Part shown: piece after piece, positions 1 through 7,440 of the stretch
Layout: each line of letters opens with the position of its first letter
Numbering within the stretch: the first letter of the stretch is position 1
Assembly: GCF_004336985.1 (NCBI RefSeq)
Contig: NZ_SJUO01000003.1
Location: 310,001-374,000, forward strand
DNA length: 64,000 nucleotides
DNA from: Exiguobacterium sp. SL-9
Lineage (GTDB): Bacteria > Bacillota > Bacilli > Exiguobacteriales > Exiguobacteriaceae
Reading direction: 5' to 3'
The notes under the pieces: generated by a model
The model's database searches: none
Told to the model about the DNA's origin: nothing
What the model saw: only the letters and a program-made list of their open reading frames with translations
Program-made: the position numbers and the translations under genes

Positions 1-311
1 GCGTGACCCGCTTCCTCGGTCGAGCCGGAGCGAGTGAGGCGCAAGCGATCAGTGAAGAGATGATTGAGATTTGCGATCGCCACAACCCGAATTTGAGCAT
101 CCCATCTTGGGACTTCCAAGGTGCCTGTGTCGGCATCGACATTCGGAAAGTCGTCGAGACCGGAATCACGCCGATCATCAACACGGGGATTGCCCACCGC
201 GAACCAGGAATCGGTCAAGTCGGGGCAGGAACGGTTCGTGCGCCATTGGCCTGCTTCGAGAAGGCGCTCGAGGCATACGCCGAAAAACTTGGATTGGTCC
301 AACACGCATGA
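1..311 (+). CDS. allG: AllG/YlbE-like DUF1116 protein, C-terminal fragment (cut by left edge)
   Basis: This is the last ~102 residues of a protein whose 5' part lies outside the window; the frame is open from the first bases, so the GTG at 3 is not a supported start. The tail has the glycine-rich run INTGIAHREPGIGQVGAG followed by a PLACFEKAL segment, which I recognise as the C-terminus of the DUF1116 (YlbE) family. In E. coli ylbE (allG) works with fdrA (allF) and ylbF (allH) as oxamate carbamoyltransferase, next to a carbamate kinase gene. The next two genes here are exactly the AllH-like and carbamate kinase members. The stop codon overlaps the next start (ATGA), so the genes are translationally coupled. 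Family and gene order support the call; the reaction is inferred. Confidence 0.75.
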   Translation, partial: VTRFLGRAGASEAQAISEEMIEICDRHNPNLSIPSWDFQGACVGIDIRKVVETGITPIINTGIAHREPGIGQVGAGTVRAPLACFEKALEAYAEKLGLVQHA

Positions 312-1108
312 GACAGATTGGGGCGGCATACAGTACGTATGCTGCCTCTCTCCTTCAAGAGTTCCCTCAGACGCTGCAAGTCGAGGCCGTCTTTCAAAAC
401 GGCTATAACCTGCGAATGGGTGGACACTTACTCTATATCGGGACGACAAAAAATGGACACACGCCTTTTGGGATCCACTTAAAAACAGTCGATCGATTGG
501 AGTGGAGAGTCGGGGATTGTTTATTGGCCGGCATCGGCGCGACCATCCACCATATTCAAACCGGGGTTACGATTTACCCGGACCGGGTGCTACGGATGAA
601 AGTGGAACGGGTTAAGCCAAACCGAAGTAACTTGATCGCGAACCTTCATCAACTCGAACTTCATTTAGATGAGCTAGGTCATGATTGGAGTCACGCTTAT
701 CGAGAGCGACAAGAACCGTTGTATCAGTACTTGACGAACATCGGACAAGCGGAAGGGAAGCATTTGATCGGCTACGGCAAAGGATTGACGCCTAGTGGAG
801 ATGACGTGTTGGTCGGCTATATGGCCGTGTGTGAAGTGTTAGGACGACCGATGAAATGGCAGAGCGACTATGTGATGGCGGCTAAATATCGGACGACGAG
901 GAGCTCAGTCGCGTTTTATGAAGCAGCGTTACGGGGGGAATATACGAGCGAACTCAAATGGCTTATCACCGCACTCTTGACTGAACCGTTCTCCAATTGT
1001 CAGGACGCATGGGAACGTCTCATTACGTTTGGAAGTACGTCCGGCCAAGACACGGCGCTCGGCATATATTTGGCATTGAAACAAGAACTGGAGGAAATGG
1101 ACAGATGA
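308..1108 (+). CDS. allH: AllH/YlbF-like DUF2877 protein, putative oxamate carbamoyltransferase subunit
   Basis: 266-residue protein of the DUF2877 family. The clearest signature is GKGLTPSGDDVLVGYM at about residues 157-172, the conserved glycine/aspartate loop of the family. The ATG at 308 overlaps the stop of the AllG-like gene, and its own stop overlaps the carbamate kinase ATG at 1105, so three genes form one tight operon. In E. coli the equivalent proteins form oxamate carbamoyltransferase, which turns oxalurate (from allantoin breakdown) and phosphate into oxamate and carbamoyl phosphate; the kinase then makes ATP. No membrane segment is seen, so it should be cytoplasmic. Whether this host uses oxalurate cannot be judged because the upstream genes are outside the window. 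Confidence 0.75.
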   Translation: MRQIGAAYSTYAASLLQEFPQTLQVEAVFQNGYNLRMGGHLLYIGTTKNGHTPFGIHLKTVDRLEWRVGDCLLAGIGATIHHIQTGVTIYPDRVLRMKVERVKPNRSNLIANLHQLELHLDELGHDWSHAYRERQEPLYQYLTNIGQAEGKHLIGYGKGLTPSGDDVLVGYMAVCEVLGRPMKWQSDYVMAAKYRTTRSSVAFYEAALRGEYTSELKWLITALLTEPFSNCQDAWERLITFGSTSGQDTALGIYLALKQELEEMDR

Positions 1109-2067
1109 AAAAACGAATTGTCATTGCACTTGGCGGGAATGCGATTTTGACAGATGATGGCACGGCAGAGGCACAGCGGGAGGCCATTATGGAAACCGTG
1201 CGCCACATCGCTGATTTGGTCGAAGAGGGACATGAGGTCGTGCTTAGTCACGGGAACGGACCTCAAATCGGGGCGATTTTGATTCAACAACAAATGGCTG
1301 ACTCTGAGAAAACACCTGCAATGGATTTAGGGACGTGTGGGGCGATGTCGCAAGGCATGATCGGGTATTGGTTCCAACAGTTATTGAAGAATGAATTGGC
1401 GCGTCGCGGGATTGAACGTCAAGTCGTGGCGATGATCACCCAGTCAGAAGTCTCGTCCATGGATCCAGCTTTTGATCAGCCGACAAAACCGATCGGTCCG
1501 TTTTATAGCGAGACCGAGGCAGTTGAGATGCAGGCAATCGGTGACGTCATGATTGAGGATGCCGGACGCGGTTATCGAAAAGTCGTCGCAAGTCCGAAGC
1601 CGATTCAAATCGTCGAGGCACCAGTCATTCAAGACTTGCTCGATGCAGGGCATCTCGTTATCGCTGCCGGAGGGGGCGGTGTTCCAGTCGTTCGAGAGCA
1701 GTACACACTTCGAGGCGTCGAAGCCGTCATCGATAAGGATTTTGCGGCCGCGCAATTGGCCCGGTCCATCGAAGCGACACATTTGATGATCATTACGGGT
1801 GTATCGAATGTATACATTCATTACAATCAACCAAACCAAGAGAAGCTGGGGACAATCTCCACGTCTCGCCTTGAGCAGTTGATTGAGGAAAATCATTTTA
1901 TGGCAGGCAGTATGTTACCAAAAGTCGAGGCGGCGCTCCAATTCATCGAAGCCGACTCGAACCGAGAAGCCGTGATCACAGACATCGCCTCGTTAAAAGG
2001 GGCAATCGCTGAAACAGAGGGTACGCGAATCCGATATGATGTCACGTCTCCGGACATGGTGTATTGA
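1105..2067 (+). CDS. arcC: Carbamate kinase (catabolic, oxamate-pathway type by context)
   Basis: 320-residue amino-acid-kinase-family protein, normal length for carbamate kinase. It starts MKKRIVIALGGNAIL, with the glycine-rich phosphate loop at residues 9-13, has SHGNGPQIG near residue 48, a run of four glycines (AAGGGGVPVV) near 207 and VIDKDFAAAQLA near 227, all family hallmarks. It transfers the phosphate of carbamoyl phosphate to ADP, giving ATP, ammonia and CO2. The ATG at 1105 overlaps the AllH stop and has a GGAGG about 10 nt upstream, which decides this start over the upstream in-frame codon at 997. No arginine deiminase genes are adjacent, so the partner is probably the AllG/AllH complex (AllK role) rather than the arc pathway. 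The operon ends at the terminator just downstream. Confidence 0.93.
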   Translation: MKKRIVIALGGNAILTDDGTAEAQREAIMETVRHIADLVEEGHEVVLSHGNGPQIGAILIQQQMADSEKTPAMDLGTCGAMSQGMIGYWFQQLLKNELARRGIERQVVAMITQSEVSSMDPAFDQPTKPIGPFYSETEAVEMQAIGDVMIEDAGRGYRKVVASPKPIQIVEAPVIQDLLDAGHLVIAAGGGGVPVVREQYTLRGVEAVIDKDFAAAQLARSIEATHLMIITGVSNVYIHYNQPNQEKLGTISTSRLEQLIEENHFMAGSMLPKVEAALQFIEADSNREAVITDIASLKGAIAETEGTRIRYDVTSPDMVY

Positions 2068-2108
2068 TTGATTACGAATCGATAGTGGAATCAACACGCA
2101 CACATCAC

Positions 2109-2146
2109 ACCTCTTTCTTTATTCCATATAAAGAAAGAGGTGTTTT
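2109..2146 (+). terminator. Rho-independent terminator of the carbamate kinase operon
   Basis: A perfect 14-bp stem (arms 2109-2122 and 2128-2141) with a short loop is followed by TTTT. It sits 42 nt after the carbamate kinase stop. Confidence 0.88.
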
Positions 2147-2166
2147 CGTGTAGAGAGAACTTGGGG

Positions 2167-2517
2167 TCAAGCTTTCCGTCCCGTCACGGCGACCGTATGA
2201 TAGTCGCGCGAGTCAGGTCCGCGTGTCTCGACGATGGCGGTCAGGCCGAGCGCGGAAGCGGTGGGGATGAACTGTTCTCGCACAATCGCTGCGATGCCGT
2301 CCCACGTCACGTCGCCTTTCCCGTCGCAGTACGTGATGACGAATGACCCACCTGGTGCGAGAACGCGATTGTCGGGCTGAAGATGCAGTTGCTCAATCGT
2401 CCAATCGACTTCGACCCGGTGTTGCCGGACCATCTTCTCGCCGATGTACGTCCCGACGATGCCGCGTGGGTTCTCGTATTGACTGTCAATCCATGTTTGG
2501 AGACGTTTTTGGACCAT
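2167..2517 (-). pseudogene. SAM-dependent methyltransferase with its catalytic core deleted
   Basis: The 116-codon frame is open and has an ordinary start, but the protein reads as the two ends of a class I methyltransferase joined together. Residues 1-53 (MVQKRLQTWIDSQYENPRG... ending QPDNRVL) look like the N-terminal helices running into motif I, where an E/D-x-G-x-G SAM-binding loop should follow. Instead the chain jumps to APGGSFVITYCDGKGDVTW, the post-core strand (usually reached as HRVLAPGG) and C-terminus. About 90-100 residues, including the whole SAM-binding fold, are missing. Both ends of the missing piece typically contain Arg-Val-Leu, so a short direct repeat could have mediated an in-frame deletion. 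It is very unlikely to be an active enzyme. It lies at the edge of the AT-rich patch beginning near 2540. Confidence 0.7.
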
Positions 2518-2610
2518 TGACTCAGTCCTCTCGTTAGATTTTTTTGTAAGTCGAGTGTAGCATAACTGAAAATCGCAAACTGGACGTTGTGGGCAAGAAA
2601 TCTAGAAAAA

Positions 2611-2640
2611 TTGACCTCCAATTAAAAAGTTTCTTGATAT
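2611..2640 (+). promoter_or_regulatory. Promoter of the XRE-ImmA-PIN unit
   Basis: TTGACC at 2611-2616, 18-bp spacer, TGATAT at 2635-2640. The left arm of the inverted repeat starts inside the -10 box, a position suited to repression. Confidence 0.5.
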
Positions 2641-2731
2641 TCCGGTTAAAACAAACTTAAAATGAATTAAATGGTCATATTAAAGATTATAAATTTATTT
2701 TTTAATTATTTAGTTTGTTTTAACTGGAATA
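2638..2731 (+). promoter_or_regulatory. Pair of inverted 20-bp operator-like sites upstream of the XRE gene
   Basis: The 20-bp arm at 2638-2657 (core CCGGTTAAAACAAACT) is repeated in inverted orientation at 2712-2731 with one mismatch. The arms are 54 bp apart, about 74 bp start to start (seven helical turns). The DNA between is very AT-rich and contains a second TATAAA at 2688-2693. The layout suggests binding by the XRE protein encoded 29 bp downstream, perhaps with a DNA loop. Alternatively the RNA could fold into a long-armed hairpin. Confidence 0.55.
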
Positions 2732-2759
2732 AAGGAATTGATAGTAAAGGGGGATTAAA

Positions 2760-3161
2760 ATGAATCAAAATGAATTGAATCAATTGGTCGGTAGAAATAT
2801 CAAGCTTTACATTGAAGCGACGGGAAAATCTCCGAAGTGGGTATATGAGCGAGCCGGTATGACGAAGTCGACCTATTACGACTTGTTAAAAGGGAGCGGC
2901 GATATCAATAAAAACGTCCAAAAAATAAACAGGTTGTTTCGAATCAACGAACCGTTTTATTTCTATAATGAACAGTTTGTGCCACCAAAAACAATCGAAC
3001 AGATTGATTTAGAGTCTAATCTTATAAATGTTGCGGCTGCTAGCTATCATAAGAGCGGGAATGAACATCGTCTTGATGAAACGATGAAAATGCTTGAAGA
3101 TTTCATCTCGATGATTGATGTATTAGAACGATTGAATCAAATAGACAAGGAGCGATCGTAA
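2760..3161 (+). CDS. XRE/Cro-CI-type helix-turn-helix regulator
   Basis: 133-residue protein. The N-terminal ~65 residues (LNQLVGRNIKLYIEATGKSP, then YERAGMTKSTYYDLLKG) fit a Cro/CI-type helix-turn-helix with the recognition helix around MTKSTYYDLL. The rest is helical and acidic, without a second recognised domain. A strong AAGGGGG ribosome site lies about 8 nt before the ATG. It is the first gene of a three-gene unit; the protease gene follows after 4 bp. By analogy with ImmR/ImmA and other XRE-COG2856 pairs, it probably represses the unit through the inverted sites upstream and is cleaved or inactivated by the neighbouring protease. The gene is more AT-rich than the core genes around it, suggesting acquisition. 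Target and trigger are unknown. Confidence 0.75.
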   Translation: MNQNELNQLVGRNIKLYIEATGKSPKWVYERAGMTKSTYYDLLKGSGDINKNVQKINRLFRINEPFYFYNEQFVPPKTIEQIDLESNLINVAAASYHKSGNEHRLDETMKMLEDFISMIDVLERLNQIDKERS

Positions 3162-3165
3162 TCTT

Positions 3166-3951
3166 ATGATCAATCAGCAGAATCTGTTAGAAGTCATTAC
3201 GCAGAATAAACGATTGCTGCCAGAAGTGATCAGCAAAGTAGAGAACACGAAAGACAAAGGCTTGTCATTTCGTTTAAAGACCCACGAAGCCATCAAAAAT
3301 GAGTTAATGAAACACGCGCATGTATTGTTGTTTCCAAGCGAAGAGCAAAATTACGGAGGATTAGTCACATATCGAAACGGAAATTTTTATATTCACATTA
3401 ATACGTCGCAACCAAGGGTTTACGAAAATTTTATGTGGGCTCATGAGTATTATCATTACATGTATGAACAAGAAGAAATTAAAAACAGTACCACGCAAAC
3501 GTTTTTTGACGACTCTGTTTTAAGTGAGAATGAAAGAAAAGCTAACTTATTTGCTGCAGAACTATTAATCAACAGCCATGTTTTGAAAGAGTCGTATGAA
3601 TCAATCAAAGAGCTTTATCCAGAGGACGACTATCGGTTGAACGTGATCCGTCTCATACCAATCTTTGAAGTGCCTTATAAATCGTTGGTCATAAAAATGA
3701 CTCAGGATGGTGTAATTAATGAAACAGAGGGATTGAATGCAATCGATTATGACTATCGTAATCAACTGCCTAGTGATATCGACCATTCTTTATTCAACCC
3801 TACGCTTGCAATTAAACTGAACGAAATCAATCGTATGCTCCAACAACAACGAATCAATCCAATGCTTAGAGAAACGGATTTAGAAAGTCTTGAATCAGTT
3901 TATACGAAACACATGAAACGTCTTGTCGAGTTGCAGCAGGAGAAGTGGTGA
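3166..3951 (+). CDS. ImmA/IrrE-family (COG2856) zinc metallopeptidase
   Basis: 261-residue protein. The zinc-binding HExxH is visible as HEYYH at residues 93-97 (within MWAHEYYHYMYEQ). The family's second motif, ENERKANLFAAELLI (about 121-135), supplies the third ligand and the FAAELL packing helix. ImmA of ICEBs1 cleaves its partner repressor ImmR, and IrrE/DdrO works similarly. The gene is 4 bp behind an XRE gene and 6 bp ahead of the PIN-like gene, so the three are one operon. Inference: it is the switch that relieves XRE repression upon a signal such as phage or DNA damage. The C-terminal ~100 residues are helical and unassigned and could be the sensor. The AT-rich base use matches its two partners. 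Confidence 0.85.
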   Translation: MINQQNLLEVITQNKRLLPEVISKVENTKDKGLSFRLKTHEAIKNELMKHAHVLLFPSEEQNYGGLVTYRNGNFYIHINTSQPRVYENFMWAHEYYHYMYEQEEIKNSTTQTFFDDSVLSENERKANLFAAELLINSHVLKESYESIKELYPEDDYRLNVIRLIPIFEVPYKSLVIKMTQDGVINETEGLNAIDYDYRNQLPSDIDHSLFNPTLAIKLNEINRMLQQQRINPMLRETDLESLESVYTKHMKRLVELQQEKW

Positions 3952-3957
3952 CTTTCG

Positions 3958-4863
3958 ATGAGTGAGCTGAATGATTCGTTAATCACTTCAATTAATCCTT
4001 TTATCGATAGAAGGTATGTCCCACCGACTTCTCTTCAACAAGCGTGTCTGTTCGACACCATGATTTTGACTCGATTAGCCAAAATCGCGCGAGAACACCC
4101 TGAAGACATGAATCTCTTTATCGACGAGTTGGTTGCAATCAATACTGTTCTCTATATCCCGGAAACTATTCTTGCAGAAACGGCCGGAAATCAAGGTATG
4201 ACGATGGAGCGATATCGCGATTTACACCAGCCCCTGTTCGAAAGACTGTCTGGGAATGTTCAAGTGCGCGTTCTTTCGTTTGAGATGATCTATGACATCT
4301 TAGCAACCACAATGGATCAGTCAGCACAGGCATTTCTCAAGTTTCGATTATTAAATGTCTATTTGAACCAAACGAACAAAATGATTCAACATGAGGTTGA
4401 GAGGGCCGCTTCACCAGACGAAATCTTTCATGCGTTATCACAACAGAAAAAAGATTTAGGAGAAAGAATATTACATCTATTAGCTTTTGTACTTTTAGAA
4501 GATGGGGTTCCTGATGTTCGTCTATTCAGCGATGAAGAAAAGGGTGTGTACAATGTGCGCCGTCTGCTCAGTGCTGATGAAAAAGTGCTCGCGTTGTTTC
4601 ACATTCAGAATCAGGCATCCTTTCTGGCAACGTATCAGCTAGAATCATTTGATTGTTTGTTATGTAGCATCTTGAATAAACAACTAAACGTTTGGGATGA
4701 AGAGGAAATGGCAGTATTCTTGTCTAAGCATCGTGAAGGAAAACACCTCCATCGAAAAATTAGATTTTCGTATTCAGTTCGAGATGTGGACCAAAGACAA
4801 CTTGATAATCAAGAACTCGTTCGATTTGTATGTCGGAATGAAGAATTCAGAATCACGTTCTAA
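3958..4863 (+). CDS. PIN-like domain protein, putative RNase effector of the XRE-ImmA unit
   Basis: 301-residue protein that I do not recognise by name. Features consistent with a PIN nuclease fold are an early aspartate after a hydrophobic strand (CLFDTMILTRLA, Asp33), acidic residues after the second strand (YIPETILAE, Glu69 and Glu74), then DLGERILHLLAFVLLEDG (Glu169) followed by VRLFSDEEKG (Asp192), which resembles the GE...LSDD motif of PIN toxins. The last ~100 residues have no recognisable domain. It starts 6 bp after the protease gene with the same AT-rich composition. Inference: an RNA-cleaving effector held in check by the other two proteins, as in a toxin-antitoxin or phage-defence unit. 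The PIN assignment rests on motif reading only; a divergent unrelated fold is possible. Confidence 0.5.
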   Translation: MSELNDSLITSINPFIDRRYVPPTSLQQACLFDTMILTRLAKIAREHPEDMNLFIDELVAINTVLYIPETILAETAGNQGMTMERYRDLHQPLFERLSGNVQVRVLSFEMIYDILATTMDQSAQAFLKFRLLNVYLNQTNKMIQHEVERAASPDEIFHALSQQKKDLGERILHLLAFVLLEDGVPDVRLFSDEEKGVYNVRRLLSADEKVLALFHIQNQASFLATYQLESFDCLLCSILNKQLNVWDEEEMAVFLSKHREGKHLHRKIRFSYSVRDVDQRQLDNQELVRFVCRNEEFRITF

Positions 4864-4894
4864 CAGAATGCGTACAAAGCAGAGGTGGATGTAA

Positions 4895-6376
4895 ATGCGT
4901 TCCTTTTGGATTTTCGGCAATCAACTGTCGCACGAACTCGAGCTATTCGATCACGTTGAGAACGATGACGTCATCGTCATGATTGAGGCGACGTCACGGG
5001 CGACGTGGCGGCCGTATCATAAACAGAAACTTGTCCTCATCTTCTCGGCGATGCGCCACTTCGCTGAGGAACTGCGAGAAAAAGGCTACACCGTCGACTA
5101 TCACGAGGCGGACTCGTTCCAGGAGGCGTGGAACGACCACTTCAAACGGTATGAACCGGAAGAGATCCATTACACGGCCGTCACCGACGCTGCGATGGAG
5201 AAGAAGTTGCACCAGTTCGGTCAGAAGCACAAGCTCGTCGAACATTCGGACGTGCCGCTCTTCTATTTAACGAAGGGGGAAGCCGTCGACACGATTGGCA
5301 ATGCGCCGTGGCGGATGGACCGCTTCTATCGCCAGATGCGGAAACGGTTCGACGTCTTGCTCGAGGACGGAAAGCCACGGGGTGGCAAGTGGTCGTTCGA
5401 TGCGGACAACCGTCAGCCGCCGAAAGCAGGACTCACGTTCCCGCCACCAATTCATTTCCGGCCGGACGCGATCACGAAAGAGGTCATCCGAAAAGTCGAG
5501 ACGGACTTCGCCGACCACCCCGGAGACATCACTCCGTTCGTCTGGCCAGTGACACGCAGAGAGGCACGCCGTGCGCTCGCTCGTTTCGTCGAAGCGCGTC
5601 TCGAAACGTTCGGTCCGTATCAGGACGCGATGCTGTCGGACAATCAAGAGATGTCGCATAGTCTGTTGTCGGCGGCGATCAACATCGGGCTCCTCACACC
5701 TCATGAAGTCGTCGAGGCAGCGTGCGCAGCCGATGCACCGCTCGCTTCGGTGGAAGGATTCGTCCGTCAACTCCTCGGTTGGCGCGAATATATGCGCGCC
5801 GTCTATGTGGCGTCGATGCCTGGCTACGAGTCGGTCAATACGTTCAAGCACGAACGCGATTTGCCCGACTACTTCTGGGACGCGGAGACGGACATGCATT
5901 GTATCCATCAGAGTGTGAAGCCGGTCATCGAGCGAGCACACAACCACCATATTCAACGGCTTATGGTGCTCGGCAACTTTGCGACGCTGTTCGAGGTGTC
6001 GCCCCAGCAGACGAGCGACTGGTTCAATGAGATGTATATCGATGCCTACGACTGGGTCGTGTTGCCGAACGTGCTAGGGATGGCGCTCCATGCCGACGGC
6101 GGCAAGCTCGCTACGAAACCGTATATCGCTTCCGGCAAGTATATCGACCGGATGAGCGACTATTGTAAAGGCTGCAAGTATAATCCGAAACATACGACCG
6201 AGGACGACGCCTGTCCGTTCAACGCGCTCTATTGGCACTTTATCGACAAGCATGAAGAGCGGTTCGCGAAGAACCAGCGCATGAAGATGATGGTCCGTAA
6301 CTGGCAAGGCCGCGATGATGAGGTCAAAGCCGATATTTTGGCGAAGGCGAGACAGACGCTAAAGGATATGTTTTAA
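4895..6376 (+). CDS. phrB: Iron-sulfur bacterial photolyase/cryptochrome ((6-4) photolyase type)
   Basis: 493-residue protein of the deoxyribodipyrimidine photolyase-related family. It opens with FWIFGNQLSHELEL, the typical start, and ends with the FAD-binding helical domain. Four cysteines at positions 336, 424, 427 and 440 have spacings of 88, 3 and 13, the same as the [4Fe-4S] ligands of Agrobacterium PhrB (Cys350, 438, 441, 454). That family repairs (6-4) photoproducts with blue light, using FAD and a lumazine-type antenna. The gene is GC-richer than the preceding AT-rich unit and starts 31 bp after it, so it is probably core chromosome with the unit inserted upstream. A GAGGTGGA ribosome site precedes the ATG. 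A terminator follows. Confidence 0.88.
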   Translation: MRSFWIFGNQLSHELELFDHVENDDVIVMIEATSRATWRPYHKQKLVLIFSAMRHFAEELREKGYTVDYHEADSFQEAWNDHFKRYEPEEIHYTAVTDAAMEKKLHQFGQKHKLVEHSDVPLFYLTKGEAVDTIGNAPWRMDRFYRQMRKRFDVLLEDGKPRGGKWSFDADNRQPPKAGLTFPPPIHFRPDAITKEVIRKVETDFADHPGDITPFVWPVTRREARRALARFVEARLETFGPYQDAMLSDNQEMSHSLLSAAINIGLLTPHEVVEAACAADAPLASVEGFVRQLLGWREYMRAVYVASMPGYESVNTFKHERDLPDYFWDAETDMHCIHQSVKPVIERAHNHHIQRLMVLGNFATLFEVSPQQTSDWFNEMYIDAYDWVVLPNVLGMALHADGGKLATKPYIASGKYIDRMSDYCKGCKYNPKHTTEDDACPFNALYWHFIDKHEERFAKNQRMKMMVRNWQGRDDEVKADILAKARQTLKDMF

Positions 6377-6401
6377 CGACAAAAATGATGAGAAAAAAAT
6401 G

Positions 6402-6436
6402 ACGTGAGCCGGATAAACTTCCTGGCTCACGTTTTT
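6402..6436 (+). terminator. Terminator of the photolyase gene
   Basis: A 9-bp stem ACGTGAGCC/GGCTCACGT (6402-6410, 6424-6432) is followed by TTTT. An A-run on the other side could let it also stop the convergent gene at 6462. Confidence 0.85.
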
Positions 6437-6461
6437 ATAAGAACTTTTATTGATCGAACCA

Positions 6462-7136
6462 TCATGGACTCGGCCAGTCGATGCCAATCTCAGAAAATGA
6501 GATTCTACTTTCTTCAATTCCTTCCACATCATTAGAATCCAGTATTTGAATATCCTCTTTCGATAAAACAATTCGCTCAGTAGGGTCCTTCAACTTTAAA
6601 TGATACAGTTTTTCCACTAGTTCTAACTGCTCTTCCGTGAGTTCGTAATACTCTTCCCAATACGCAAGCGTAGCTTCATACGCTGACGCCTGTACTTTTA
6701 AAAGATCCGCCCCTCGTTCAAGCATGACGTCATAAGGATGACTCGAAAAAACGCGCTCGTCACTTTCCCATAAGACAGTCGTGACGACCGGACGAGTCGC
6801 TCCGTCCACTTCATCTAACAAGTATTGAAGCGTTTCTTGCTCAGCCATTTGTTGTACCTGGTCCGGAGCTTCGATGAAATATTGGTTTGCGTCTACTGGA
6901 TTGACAGCGAAATAGTCGTTTCGGAAACCTGCGACATAGATCTCTTGACCAAATGCCACGGTCCCTCTGCTCCCTTGGCCATCATTGGTACTGTAGTTGT
7001 CACCCTCCCACGAATGTTCGTACGCTAAATCAGGAGCATCCGCGATAAAAACAGCATGAGCGATGGAGGCGAGGATGCAACCTTCCCATATGCTTTGACG
7101 GGTCCACTCATGTTCGGTGAGTTGAATTTTTTTCAC
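6462..7136 (-). CDS. Conserved hypothetical protein, 224 residues
   Basis: I do not recognise a named family. The protein is acidic and without signal peptide or membrane segments. The N-terminal half has a segment typical of a small Firmicute family of unknown role (ADAPDLAYEHSWEGDNYS, then a QGSRGTVAF strand), and the C-terminal half is helical (LAYWEEYYELTEEQLELVEKLYHLKL). The start is GTG at 7136, preceded by GGGGGAA at a good distance; no better ATG lies nearby. It stands alone on the minus strand between the photolyase and the divergent glpP operon, so the neighbours say nothing about its function. Such small cytoplasmic proteins are sometimes immunity proteins, but nothing here proves that. 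Confidence 0.7.
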   Translation of the reverse strand: MKKIQLTEHEWTRQSIWEGCILASIAHAVFIADAPDLAYEHSWEGDNYSTNDGQGSRGTVAFGQEIYVAGFRNDYFAVNPVDANQYFIEAPDQVQQMAEQETLQYLLDEVDGATRPVVTTVLWESDERVFSSHPYDVMLERGADLLKVQASAYEATLAYWEEYYELTEEQLELVEKLYHLKLKDPTERIVLSKEDIQILDSNDVEGIEESRISFSEIGIDWPSP

Positions 7137-7273
7137 GTCTATTCCCCCTAGTTATTCTCAAATGAAGGCTTTACTCGATTTCCGCTCACTAACAGTATAA
7201 CTCGGTTAACAAGTAGACATTGATGTTAGTTCGGGTTGTTTGTAAATCTCATTCATGAAAGGTTTACGCTTTT

Positions 7274-7302
7274 TTGCACACGCTTCACAGACAATTTACA
7301 AT
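7274..7302 (+). promoter_or_regulatory. Promoter of the glpP-ugp-glpQ operon
   Basis: TTGCAC at 7274-7279, 17-bp spacer, TACAAT at 7297-7302. Transcription would start near 7309, leaving a ~130-nt leader that contains the terminator at 7370-7423. Confidence 0.6.
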
Positions 7303-7369
7303 CATCCGGTACGATAGGACTTGTGAGACCCCTCATGCCAAGTGAATAGCTATGGTAGAACATTCGAGA

Positions 7370-7423
7370 GACCAACAGAAGCCCGTACGTCGATGACGTC
7401 CTGTTTCTGTTGGTCCTTTTTTT
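7370..7423 (+). promoter_or_regulatory. Leader terminator, probable GlpP antitermination target
   Basis: An 11-bp perfect stem GACCAACAGAA/TTCTGTTGGTC (7370-7380, 7405-7415), with a 24-nt loop, is followed by a run of T. It lies between the promoter and glpP itself, only 17 nt before the GTG start. GlpP proteins of Bacillus bind leaders of glycerol-3-phosphate genes and prevent termination when glycerol 3-phosphate is present, so this hairpin would make the operon inducible and GlpP self-regulated. Confidence 0.75.
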
Positions 7424-7440
7424 AGGGAAGGATGATTCAA

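Noticed and set aside
2638-2731. Terminal inverted repeats of an insertion sequence
   Set aside because: The arms enclose only 54 bp of non-coding DNA and no transposase; a pair of operators is the simpler reading.
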